64,000 bases of DNA from Polynucleobacter sp. MG-Unter2-18 (GTDB lineage Bacteria; Pseudomonadota; Gammaproteobacteria; Burkholderiales; Burkholderiaceae): positions 248,001 through 312,000 of the forward strand of contig NZ_CP061302.1 of assembly GCF_018687675.1 (NCBI RefSeq), given 5' to 3'. The translations under genes were made by a program, and so were the position numbers. The notes beneath the pieces are model-generated. The model was given only the letters and a program-made list of their open reading frames with translations, was not told the origin of the DNA and did no database searches. How positions within the stretch are numbered: position 1 is the stretch's first letter; the number at the start of each line of letters is the position of its first letter. This document shows positions 56,505-64,000 of the stretch, in pieces.

Positions 56505-57328
56505 GCAAGACAGGGGTGCAGGCGTCGTTTGATCTTTCGGGGAAAGTTGCCATCATTACTGGCGGCGCCGGAATTCTTGGGCAGCATTTTTGCCGAGGCA
56601 TCGCAAGCGCAGGCGCAAACGTTGCGGTTGTCGATGTTGAGTTGGAAAAGGCTCTTACACTGGCCAACGATATTCAACACAATCTTGGGGTTCGGGCGAT
56701 TGGTCTGTATTGTGATGTTACAAGCCCAACCTCGGTTAGCGAGATGGTCGACGCCGTTTGCCAAGAGTTTGGGCAAATCAACCTTTTGCATAACAATGCC
56801 GCCAGCAAGTCCGATAATTTGGATGCATTCTTTGCCCCCTTCGAAAACTATAGCCTAGATGAGTGGAGGAAAATCATGGCTGTCAATATTGATGGCATGT
56901 TCCTGGTTGCCCAGGCGGTAGGGCGGAAAATGATTGAGCAGAGAACGGGTGGCAGTATTGTGCAGACCTCATCGATTTATGGCGTGATGGCTCCTGACCA
57001 GCGGATTTACGAGGGGTCTTTCTACCTTGACCGGCAGATCAACACACCGGCTGTTTATAGCGCTTCTAAGGCTGCCGTGATAGGCTTGAGCCAATACTTG
57101 GCAACTTACTGGGCCACTCAGGGCATACGGGTTAACACCCTGACTCCCGGGGGCGCCGAGAGCGGTCAGAACGAAGAGTTCAAGAGTCGTTACGCTGCTC
57201 GCATCCCGATGGGTAGGATGGCTGCGCCCTCTGAAATGGTAGGCGCTTTACTCTTCCTACTTTCGGATGCATCAAGCTATGTCACAGGCCAAAACATTTT
57301 GGTTGATGGTGGCTTGAGTGCCTGGTGA
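56501..57328 (+). CDS. ptmA: Short-chain dehydrogenase (PtmA type)
   Basis: The 275-residue classical SDR has TGGAGILGQHFCRG near residue 19 (cofactor loop), HNNAASKSDN near 97, and the catalytic serine and Tyr-x3-Lys in TSSIYGVM and YSASKAAVIGLS near 185. The end, GQNILVDGGLSAW, is typical of SDR enzymes. It takes the place of Cj1332 PtmA, needed with PtmF for the legionaminic acid branch; its substrate is unproven. It ends the nine-gene Leg cassette; a 26-base gap follows. Confidence 0.85.
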   Translation: MSKTGVQASFDLSGKVAIITGGAGILGQHFCRGIASAGANVAVVDVELEKALTLANDIQHNLGVRAIGLYCDVTSPTSVSEMVDAVCQEFGQINLLHNNAASKSDNLDAFFAPFENYSLDEWRKIMAVNIDGMFLVAQAVGRKMIEQRTGGSIVQTSSIYGVMAPDQRIYEGSFYLDRQINTPAVYSASKAAVIGLSQYLATYWATQGIRVNTLTPGGAESGQNEEFKSRYAARIPMGRMAAPSEMVGALLFLLSDASSYVTGQNILVDGGLSAW

Positions 57329-57354
57329 TATTGTGTATTTTTATATAAACTAAA

Positions 57355-58164
57355 ATGGAATTTAACAAGAGCTATACCCAGTATTGGGAATCTGCTATTC
57401 AGAAGTCAGTCGATGGTACTGTAATCGCTGGGCTGAATGAAGCAGATCACTTTCTTTCTCCATTGGGCTTAAGTTACAGTGATCGTATTTTGGATTTGGG
57501 CTGCAGCACGGGAAGAATGTCTGGCGTGCTGACTCGCTACTCGAAAGCGGTTTACGGCGCCGAGCCCGATAGTTACGCGGTTAGCAAAGCCTTGGCGCAA
57601 CCTTACCAAGAGGTTCGTCAAGGGACCGCGGAGGCAACGGGGTATCCGGACGGATTCTTCGATTTTGTATTCTGTTGGGCTGTTTTCGATGTTGTAGATC
57701 ATGTTGATGGACTATCCGAGATCAACCGTATTCTCAAAGAAGGCTGCCACTTTCTGATCACATGCAAGGCGGATAGCTATGACCTGGAGGACGTATTGGC
57801 GTTCAAGGCCGAGAAAAATGCCTTTCTCAAAGGCTTTCCGAACAAGTTCACTAATCTTGCGCAGCTCTGCCGACAAATCGGAATATTCGGGTTCGAGCTG
57901 ACCGATTTGGTTACCTTCCCGCACCGAGGGGACATGGGACTGCTGAATTACAAGCGACAACCTATTGGAGAGTGCCCGCACGAAGCGGTAATTGAAGGTT
58001 ACGAATATTTGATGGTTGCAAAAAAGATATCGACACCTGGTGGCCTGCAAAAGGATTTCAGTGCACCCTTGGATGGGCGGTTCTCTGCGACCGCAAAGAC
58101 GCTAGCGATGCGTGCAGGCCATGCCTCCGTCAAGGAGTATTTTGAATCAATTGGGATTGATTGA
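57355..58164 (+). CDS. Class I SAM-dependent methyltransferase
   Basis: This 269-residue protein has a Rossmann-like methyltransferase fold with the SAM loop LDLGCSTGRMSGVLTRY near residue 42, an acidic residue in YGAEPDSYA near 65, and FDFVFCWAVFDVVDHVDGLSEINRILKEGCHFLITCK near 105. I do not recognise a specific subfamily. Position immediately after the Leg cassette and 26 bases after ptmA suggests methylation of a nonulosonate or its intermediate. It overlaps the next gene by at least four bases depending on the start. Confidence 0.8.
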   Translation: MEFNKSYTQYWESAIQKSVDGTVIAGLNEADHFLSPLGLSYSDRILDLGCSTGRMSGVLTRYSKAVYGAEPDSYAVSKALAQPYQEVRQGTAEATGYPDGFFDFVFCWAVFDVVDHVDGLSEINRILKEGCHFLITCKADSYDLEDVLAFKAEKNAFLKGFPNKFTNLAQLCRQIGIFGFELTDLVTFPHRGDMGLLNYKRQPIGECPHEAVIEGYEYLMVAKKISTPGGLQKDFSAPLDGRFSATAKTLAMRAGHASVKEYFESIGID

Positions 58165-59483
58165 GTGTGACTGACAAAAAAATACTTTATGTCGTTCATT
58201 GCATTGATACTGAGGGTCCGCTCAACGAGTCGCTTAGCGCAACATTTGAACGACTACAATCGATTTTCAACATTGAGCTTGAGCCCACTCTGGAAAATCT
58301 CCAACGCATTCAGAATCTTCAGATCGATCTTGACGGTCAAGAGGAGGCAGTCGCCAAATGCTTTTCGCCAGAACTGCTGAAATACAACCGCAGTTGGGGT
58401 GATATTGATGTCATGCTGTCCGAGCTCCTGTCGGCGAAATTTCGTCTGCAGCAGCCGGATGACTTTGGAGGCGGCTGGGTTTACTCCTGGCACTGCATGG
58501 ATCATGTTGGACTGTCGGATAACCCGCGCCGCAAGGATTTCGGGTACGGCAATATTTTCAGCTACTACAAGGAAAAACTACGTGGTTTAGGAAGTGTTGG
58601 CGATGAAATTAACTGGCACTTCCATCCGCTATCGCTGGTACGTAACCCCTTGCATGCTGCAACTAGTTACGTCAACAGTTTTGATGTATTGACTCAGATT
58701 CTTTGCCGCCGAGTGCTCGACGAGGGATGGTTCCCGGTAGTAAACCGCCCAGGGTTTCATGCTGAGCGCCCAGATTCACATGCCTTCCTCGAGCAGTGGT
58801 TACCGTTTGATTATGCCAACCAGTCAGGGGCCGGCATCGTCAACCAACCCGATCTCTCTTTTGGTCGTTTTGGCGACTGGGAGCGCGCATCTAGGAGTTG
58901 GCGCGGTTATCAACCGCATCATGACGACTACCAGCAGGTAGGATTTTGTCGGCGTCGTATTTTTCGCTGTCTGAATGTGGGTACTCGATTCCGTGCGCTT
59001 ACAGAGCATCATGTACGCGAGGCATTTTCTGAGGCAGATGCAAGTGGGGCTGCGATATTGGCATTTGCCGATCATGACTACAGGGATATGCGTCCGGATG
59101 TTGACGTTGTGAGGGCGCTCTTGAAATCAGTAAGGTCAGACTATCAAGAGGTGCAGATAAAATATACAGGCGCTGAAGCAGCGGCAGTTGCCCTGCTTGG
59201 CTTCGAACAAAAGCCCCGGCTTGAGTTGACGATAAGACTCGAGTTCAGCCGCCTTATTGTGGAGGTATCGAGGGGTGAAGTGTTCGGGCCGCAGCCCTTT
59301 CTCGCCATCAAGACCAGAGAGGGTCTCTATTTTCACGACAACCTAGATGTCATAACACCACGCCAAAAGTGGGCATACACCCTCGATGATCAGACGATCC
59401 CGCTTGAGGAAGTCCTCAAGCTTGGCGTGGGTTCTGCGGGCGCACACGGGGGCTACTCAGTCGCCGTTCAGTCTATGCTATGA
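58161..59483 (+). CDS. Putative NodB-fold carbohydrate esterase, function unknown
   Basis: I cannot place this 440-residue protein in a named family. Three motifs resemble polysaccharide deacetylases: an acidic strand VVHCIDTEGP at residues 11-20, a metal-type H-x-H in NWHFHPLS (His 153, His 155), and NRPGFHAERPDSH near 195, like the R-P motif of NodB enzymes. The C-terminal 120 residues look like an extra beta-rich domain. Start choice is uncertain: TTG at 58161 or GTG at 58167. It may remove an acetyl group from a sialic-acid-like sugar, but that is inference. The stop lies 20 bases before the next start. Confidence 0.5.
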   Translation: MSVTDKKILYVVHCIDTEGPLNESLSATFERLQSIFNIELEPTLENLQRIQNLQIDLDGQEEAVAKCFSPELLKYNRSWGDIDVMLSELLSAKFRLQQPDDFGGGWVYSWHCMDHVGLSDNPRRKDFGYGNIFSYYKEKLRGLGSVGDEINWHFHPLSLVRNPLHAATSYVNSFDVLTQILCRRVLDEGWFPVVNRPGFHAERPDSHAFLEQWLPFDYANQSGAGIVNQPDLSFGRFGDWERASRSWRGYQPHHDDYQQVGFCRRRIFRCLNVGTRFRALTEHHVREAFSEADASGAAILAFADHDYRDMRPDVDVVRALLKSVRSDYQEVQIKYTGAEAAAVALLGFEQKPRLELTIRLEFSRLIVEVSRGEVFGPQPFLAIKTREGLYFHDNLDVITPRQKWAYTLDDQTIPLEEVLKLGVGSAGAHGGYSVAVQSML

Positions 59484-59502
59484 CGTTGTGCCGACTTTCC
59501 CA

Positions 59503-61287
59503 ATGAGAACAAATCTTATTGTTTCAAACTGCACTGAGCTCTGGATAAGTGGTGTTGAAAAGTATGAATTTTTGACCGAAAACTGCCGCGACTATGCGAT
59601 TGCCAGTGGGGTGCGCCCTGAACAATGCCTTAGTGTGTCATGTCCCATGCTGGAAACGCGGAGCTCGATTGACTTTATCGAAAGTTACCTCACAAAACTT
59701 TTACCTGTCATTGCCGACAGATTGGCTCAGCACCATGGACATAGCGATACTTTCTGGAGACGTACGATTTTTTTCTATCTGCGCGACTTGATTGGCAGTG
59801 CGTACACAGTCTTTCAGCAATTAGAGGCGGTATTTGATCCAGCCGCACATGATGTGCATATTGCATTACTGCCTGACAAGCCGCCTTTGTACGGTGTGAG
59901 CGCTACGCTCGAAGATGGTTTGTACTGGGGGATCACAGACGAGGGGCGTGAATATTATGCCGGTGAGTATTTTCGGCTTTTTTATTCTGGCATGTTTGTC
60001 GAGTTGCCATTGCGTAGAAAAAAGTTTTCTCCCGCGCAATCTGAAAAACCCTCGAGATCAATTACTGGTGTGGTTAGAAACGCTGCCAAAGTAATCTTGA
60101 AAAGGGGCAGCCGCCGTTTACGCGTGATGGTGACTAATGCTCAGTACGAGAAAACACTGGCAAAAAAAGTTTTTTTGCGCAGCTTTGGCAAGGTTTCATT
60201 TCATCACGCGGTTCCATCCCTCAAAAGCCTTTTTGAAGAGATAAATACTATCGACCCTGCTTTACGCTGTGCTATTGCGCAGCCGCTGACGTCGAGTCAA
60301 AACCGATTCGAGCAATATCTCGGACGCTGTCTTGAGACTTCACTTCCCTGGTCACTTGCAGAAGGCTTCGGGCGATCTTGCTCATTCTATCGGGATTTCT
60401 GGTCTAGCTTCCCCCGCTTGCAATATGTGATCTCGGAAAACTTATATCAGCAAGATGCTTTACCGCGTGCAGTGGGTGAATTACATGGCGTGGAGCTGAT
60501 TACCCTGCCACACTATTTTCCGCTCGAGATTTATGCTACAGCCAGGCTTAATCGTTTGCAGATTGAGGACCGTTTCATTGCTCGTGGGTCAGCACAAATA
60601 TCCCCCGCAGTAATAGGTAGCGGAACAGTTTTTCCATACTACCTGGTAAATAAGTTTGAACAAAAGGACATTGATACGTTGTATATCACGACAGATTTTT
60701 ATGCCTATTTCCAGCCCTTGCAGCAGTCGGCTGATGGCTGTGGTTACGATGTCTTTAATCACTTCAAGCAGTTTGTCAGCGTATTTCTAGGTGCCTTACC
60801 CAATGCGGCAATTGAGAAAATATCACTGAAGAAACGCCCGCCATCACTGCTAACATCTCTGCAAATGGACTATCCCGCTGTAATGAGTGTGCTTGATCCA
60901 TCTCAGCCAGCAAAAGCTTATATTGGCAAGGCAAAGCTGGTAATTGTTGAGGGGATGTCTACATCACTTTTTGAATCGCTGGCCTCGAATATTCCAACGA
61001 TTGCATTCTGGCCGGCTGATCTTTACCGGCTAGGAGAGGAATTTGAAGGGTATTTTTCCGCACTTGAGGAGGTGGGTATGGTTGTGCATGATCCACTTGA
61101 GTTGGCGCAGCAAGTGGAGCGGGCGCAGCAAGACCCCGATGCATGGTGGTTCAAACCAGCTATGCAAGCGGCCAGAGCCAGCTTTATGAGTCAGAATCTG
61201 CATGACAGTTTAAATGTTGAAAAAGTGCTACTGAGTATGGCTAGGGGCAGGCAGACTAAGTCAGTGCTGGCTGGACTCCGTAGCTAG
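59503..61287 (+). CDS. LIC12162-type putative sugar transferase
   Basis: This 594-residue protein starts MRTNLIVSNCTELWISG. Its C-terminal third shows the LIC12162 pattern: KLVIVEGMSTSLFESLASNIPTIAFW, then FEGYFSALEEVGMVVHDP and DAWWF. Family members occur in surface-glycan loci and are annotated as putative transferases. A likely GT-B layout would put the donor site in the C-terminal part. The ATG at 59503 is used because the longer frame overlaps the previous gene. Located between the Leg and Pse cassettes, it is the best candidate transferase for either CMP-activated acid. Confidence 0.62.
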   Translation: MRTNLIVSNCTELWISGVEKYEFLTENCRDYAIASGVRPEQCLSVSCPMLETRSSIDFIESYLTKLLPVIADRLAQHHGHSDTFWRRTIFFYLRDLIGSAYTVFQQLEAVFDPAAHDVHIALLPDKPPLYGVSATLEDGLYWGITDEGREYYAGEYFRLFYSGMFVELPLRRKKFSPAQSEKPSRSITGVVRNAAKVILKRGSRRLRVMVTNAQYEKTLAKKVFLRSFGKVSFHHAVPSLKSLFEEINTIDPALRCAIAQPLTSSQNRFEQYLGRCLETSLPWSLAEGFGRSCSFYRDFWSSFPRLQYVISENLYQQDALPRAVGELHGVELITLPHYFPLEIYATARLNRLQIEDRFIARGSAQISPAVIGSGTVFPYYLVNKFEQKDIDTLYITTDFYAYFQPLQQSADGCGYDVFNHFKQFVSVFLGALPNAAIEKISLKKRPPSLLTSLQMDYPAVMSVLDPSQPAKAYIGKAKLVIVEGMSTSLFESLASNIPTIAFWPADLYRLGEEFEGYFSALEEVGMVVHDPLELAQQVERAQQDPDAWWFKPAMQAARASFMSQNLHDSLNVEKVLLSMARGRQTKSVLAGLRS

Positions 61288-61343
61288 AAGGCACGCAGAC
61301 ATATACTATAGGCAACAAATCATCAAATTAATCTACATCACTA

Positions 61344-62354
61344 ATGGACGGCAGCATGCTATCTAATTCATCCATTCTACTTACCGGTGGGACCGGTTCA
61401 TTCGGCCACACTTTTGTTCCCATGACCTTGGCTAAGTACAACCCCAAGCGACTAGTAATCTATTCTCGTGACGAAATGAAACAATGGGAAATGGCGAAGC
61501 TGTTTAAGGACGATCGCCGGGTGCGCTTCTTTATTGGTGATATTCGCGATCGCGAGCGTCTATACAGAGCGCTGGACGGAATTGATCAAGTTGTGCATGC
61601 GGCAGCCACAAAGATTGTGCCGACAGCCGAATACAACCCATTCGAATGTGTAAAGACCAATATCATCGGTGCGATGAATCTGATTGACGCCTGCATAGAC
61701 AAGGGTATTAAGCGAGTTGTTGCCTTATCTACTGACAAAGCAAGCAGTCCGGTCAATTTGTATGGCGCTACCAAGCTTGCCTCCGACAAGATGTTCGTCG
61801 CTGGGAACTCATATGCAGGCGGACATGACACTCGTTTTTCCGTTGTCCGCTACGGTAACGTCATGGGCTCCCGCGGTTCTGTGATTCCCTTCTTCCAGAG
61901 CATCAAGGATGCCGGGGTACTGCCGATTACTGATGCGCGCATGACCCGATTCATGATTACCCTTGAGCAAGGGGTCGAACTCGTATGGCATGCATTTGAA
62001 GACATGCAAGGTGGCGAAATTTACGTTAAGAAGATTCCCTCTATGAACATCACCGACATTGCCAAGGCAGTTGCTCCGACCGCACGGCAGGAATTCATCG
62101 GTATTCGTCCTGGCGAGAAGTTGCACGAGCAGATGATTGGGGTTGAGGACGCCTTGCATACATATGAGTATTCGGAGCACTTTAAGATCTTACCTGCCAT
62201 TCATGGGTGGAGCAGTGACCCTTACCGAATCAAGGATGGTATTAAGGTCAAGGGCGACTTCATGTATGCCAGTGACAACAACCAGGACTGGATGACGATT
62301 CCTCAGCTCGAAGCCTGGATTGCCGCTAATGTCAGTAAAATAGGGTTACCTTGA
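61344..62354 (+). CDS. pseB: UDP-N-acetylglucosamine 4,6-dehydratase (inverting)
   Basis: PseB is the first enzyme of CMP-pseudaminic acid synthesis and makes UDP-4-keto-6-deoxy-L-AltNAc. The 336-residue SDR has SILLTGGTGSFGHTFV near residue 12 and ALSTDKASSPVNLYGATKLASDKMF near 130, with the D-K and Tyr-x3-Lys residues of the PseB/FlaA1 family. GNVMGSRGSVIPFF is near 170. Start is the ATG at 61344; an in-frame ATG at 61356 is also possible. It begins the pse block and shares one base with pseC (TGATG). Confidence 0.94.
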   Translation: MDGSMLSNSSILLTGGTGSFGHTFVPMTLAKYNPKRLVIYSRDEMKQWEMAKLFKDDRRVRFFIGDIRDRERLYRALDGIDQVVHAAATKIVPTAEYNPFECVKTNIIGAMNLIDACIDKGIKRVVALSTDKASSPVNLYGATKLASDKMFVAGNSYAGGHDTRFSVVRYGNVMGSRGSVIPFFQSIKDAGVLPITDARMTRFMITLEQGVELVWHAFEDMQGGEIYVKKIPSMNITDIAKAVAPTARQEFIGIRPGEKLHEQMIGVEDALHTYEYSEHFKILPAIHGWSSDPYRIKDGIKVKGDFMYASDNNQDWMTIPQLEAWIAANVSKIGLP

Positions 62355-63511
62355 TGGAGCACATTCCTTACGGGCGACAGTCTATCAGTGCTGCTGACAT
62401 AAATGCGGTATGTGATGTACTCAAGTCTGACTTTCTGACTCAGGGTCCAGTCGTTCCTCGTTTCGAGCAGGCGGTGGCTGATTATTGTGGTGTTGCTCAT
62501 GGCGTAGCCGTCAACAGTTCAACCAGCGCCCTCCATCTGGCATGCCTCGCACTGGAGGTTGGCCCCGGTGACATTGTATGGACAACGCCAATTACGTTTG
62601 TGGCCAGCTCGAATTGTGCTCTGTACTGTGGGGCTGAAGTCGACTTTGTCGATATTGATCCGCAAACCTATAACCTTAGCGTTGAGCGATTGACTGAAAA
62701 GCTTGTTGCTGCCGAGCAGCAAGGAAAGTTGCCAAAAGTGGTAATCCCCGTTCACTTATGCGGGCAGCCCTGCGATATGGCTGCAATCCATGCGCTGAGT
62801 CAGCAGTATGGTTTTCATATTATTGAAGATGCATCCCACGCGATCGGCTCTCGATATCAGGGTAAGCCCGTGGGTAGCTGCCAATTCAGTGATATCACTG
62901 TATTCAGCTTTCATCCGGTGAAAATCATTACAACTGGCGAGGGTGGTATGTCAGTCACTAACAGTGCAGTTTATGCGGAGAAAATGCGCCGCTTGCGTAG
63001 TCACGGCATCACTCGAGAGGTCGGAGAAATGACCGAGCCGCCTCATGGCCCGTGGTACTACCAGCAGATCGAACTTGGTTTTAATTACCGTATGACCGAA
63101 ATACAGGCGGCGCTTGGCTTAAGTCAAATGCATCTACTGGATACGTTCGTGAGCGAGAGGCAAATAATTGCCAGCCGCTACGACGAGGCATTAGCTACTT
63201 TTCCTATAATCAAGCGGCCTTGGCAACATGCAGACAGCTTTTCTGCTCGTCATTTGTATGTTGTACGAGTACCTGCTGCCCAGCATAATTTAGTGTTTGC
63301 GCGAATGCGCGAGCGGCATATTGGCGTGAATCTGCACTACATTCCGGTATATCTGCAGCCTTATTACAAGGACCTCGGTTTTTCCTCTGGATACTGTCCT
63401 ATCGCTGAGTCTTACTATGCTGAGGCGATATCGCTACCAATTTTCCCGACCCTTTTAGAATCGCAGCAAGTGACCGTTCTCAGCGCCCTGATGGAGGGGG
63501 TGGCAGCGTGA
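62354..63511 (+). CDS. pseC: UDP-4-amino-4,6-dideoxy-AltNAc transaminase
   Basis: PseC transfers an amino group to the PseB product with PLP and glutamate. The 385-residue protein has EHIPYGRQSISAADINAVCDVL at the start. It has GVAVNSSTSALHLACLAL near 50, IEDASHAIGSRYQGKPVGSCQFSDITVFSFHPVKIITTGEGGM near 160-200 with the Schiff-base lysine in HPVK, and HGITREVGEM near 220. Length and order pseB-pseC fit. It differs from LegC by lacking the N-terminal extension. Confidence 0.93.
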   Translation: MEHIPYGRQSISAADINAVCDVLKSDFLTQGPVVPRFEQAVADYCGVAHGVAVNSSTSALHLACLALEVGPGDIVWTTPITFVASSNCALYCGAEVDFVDIDPQTYNLSVERLTEKLVAAEQQGKLPKVVIPVHLCGQPCDMAAIHALSQQYGFHIIEDASHAIGSRYQGKPVGSCQFSDITVFSFHPVKIITTGEGGMSVTNSAVYAEKMRRLRSHGITREVGEMTEPPHGPWYYQQIELGFNYRMTEIQAALGLSQMHLLDTFVSERQIIASRYDEALATFPIIKRPWQHADSFSARHLYVVRVPAAQHNLVFARMRERHIGVNLHYIPVYLQPYYKDLGFSSGYCPIAESYYAEAISLPIFPTLLESQQVTVLSALMEGVAA

Positions 63512-64000
63512 GACTTGCCGTTATCCCGGCGCGTGGCGGTAGCAAGCGTATACCCAAAAAGAACATCAAAACCTTCATGGGTAAGCCAATCATCGCTTGG
63601 TCGATTGAGGCCGCACTACAGAGCCGGTGTTTTGATCATGTCATTGTCTCAACTGATGATTCCATGATTGCAGAAGTCGCGCAGCGCTTTGGAGCATCTG
63701 TTCCCTTCATTCGACCTGACGAACTTTCTGATGATCACACGGCGACGATTCCTGTTGTTCGCCATGCGATAGAGTGGTTCATAGCAGAAGGAGTAGAGCC
63801 TGCCGAAGTGTGCTGCATCTACGCCACCGCTCCTTTTGTTCGGGCTGCCGATCTGCGTGAGGGTCTCGATTTGCTGATGGCTACGCCCGATTGCAATTAT
63901 GTATTTTCTGTTACCAGCTACCCGTTCCCCATACAGAGAGCCATACGCATTACTAACAAAGAGAGGGTTGAAATGTTCAATGCTGAGTATTCTGATACTC
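63508..64000 (+). CDS. pseF: Pseudaminic acid cytidylyltransferase, N-terminal part (cut by window edge)
   Basis: PseF couples pseudaminic acid to CMP. About 164 residues are visible from GTG at 63508, overlapping pseC by four bases. The start RLAVIPARGGSKRIPKKNIK is the CMP-acid synthetase loop in the form typical of PseF, followed by FMGKPIIAWSIEAAL, VSTDDSMIAEVAQRFGASVPFIRP and YATAPFVRAADL. The rest is outside. Genes pseG, pseH and pseI are expected farther right. Confidence 0.9.
   Translation, partial: MRLAVIPARGGSKRIPKKNIKTFMGKPIIAWSIEAALQSRCFDHVIVSTDDSMIAEVAQRFGASVPFIRPDELSDDHTATIPVVRHAIEWFIAEGVEPAEVCCIYATAPFVRAADLREGLDLLMATPDCNYVFSVTSYPFPIQRAIRITNKERVEMFNAEYSDT

Noticed and set aside
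63535-63543. Second GGCGGTAGC, the core of ops, in pseF
   Set aside because: It encodes the invariant Gly-Gly-Ser of the synthetase loop (RGGSK), lacks the following GT, and lies inside a gene in mid-operon, so coincidence is the simplest explanation.

Overview
The window is a contiguous stretch of chromosome from a small-genome betaproteobacterium. The gene content and order (tolQRAB-pal-cpoB-queC, exbBD-lpxK-kdsB-adk, yajQ-xerD, ribBX-ribH-nusB) and the moderate GC content suggest Polynucleobacter or a close relative in Burkholderiaceae. That assignment is an inference from gene content, since no rRNA or tRNA gene lies in the window. All coding regions read cleanly as bacterial genes. I see no insertion sequence, CRISPR array, phage gene or tRNA.

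Layout. 1-8.4 kb is a surface-polysaccharide region: the start of galE, an O-antigen ligase/polymerase-type membrane protein, two glycosyltransferases, the complete dTDP-L-rhamnose operon rfbBDAC, and the heptosyltransferase gene waaC. 8.4-41.6 kb is housekeeping: a TolC-type outer-membrane channel, uppP, a UDP-glucuronate decarboxylase, trmB, gabD, riboflavin synthesis in two opposed blocks (ribBX-ribH-nusB on the minus strand, ribD-ribE on the plus strand), a minor-pilin cluster, the Tol-Pal operon with queC, glyA-nrdR, adk, kdsB, lpxK, exbBD, xseA, murB, yajQ-xerD, plsY, folE, a HiPIP and an OafA-type acyltransferase. 41.7-44.4 kb holds manC and gmd for GDP-mannose and GDP-4-keto-6-deoxymannose.

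From about 44.6 kb to the right edge the base composition becomes visibly richer in G and C, and every gene points the same way. This block opens with an RfaH-type antiterminator and an untranslated leader carrying a good match to the ops element (GGCGGTAGCGT). A MarR-type EPS-associated regulator, fcl (GDP-fucose synthase) and a PglK-like ABC exporter follow. Then comes a complete nine-gene CMP-legionaminic acid cassette, legB-legC-legH-legI-legG-ptmE-ptmF-legF-ptmA. Its legI-to-ptmA portion has the same order as the Campylobacter jejuni genes Cj1327-Cj1332. Three less familiar genes come next: a methyltransferase, a possible NodB-fold esterase, and a large LIC12162-type putative transferase. 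The window ends in a pseudaminic acid cassette, pseB-pseC-pseF, cut by the right edge.

How it fits together. The left block supplies rhamnose and core heptose. ManC-Gmd-Fcl supply GDP-fucose. The Leg and Pse cassettes supply two bacterial sialic-acid-like nine-carbon sugars. The ABC exporter, the ligase-like protein and the glycosyltransferases could assemble and export the glycan. RfaH acting at ops would be needed to transcribe an operon of at least 18 kb. The most novel part is the three-gene module wedged between the Leg and Pse cassettes, which may transfer or modify these acids.
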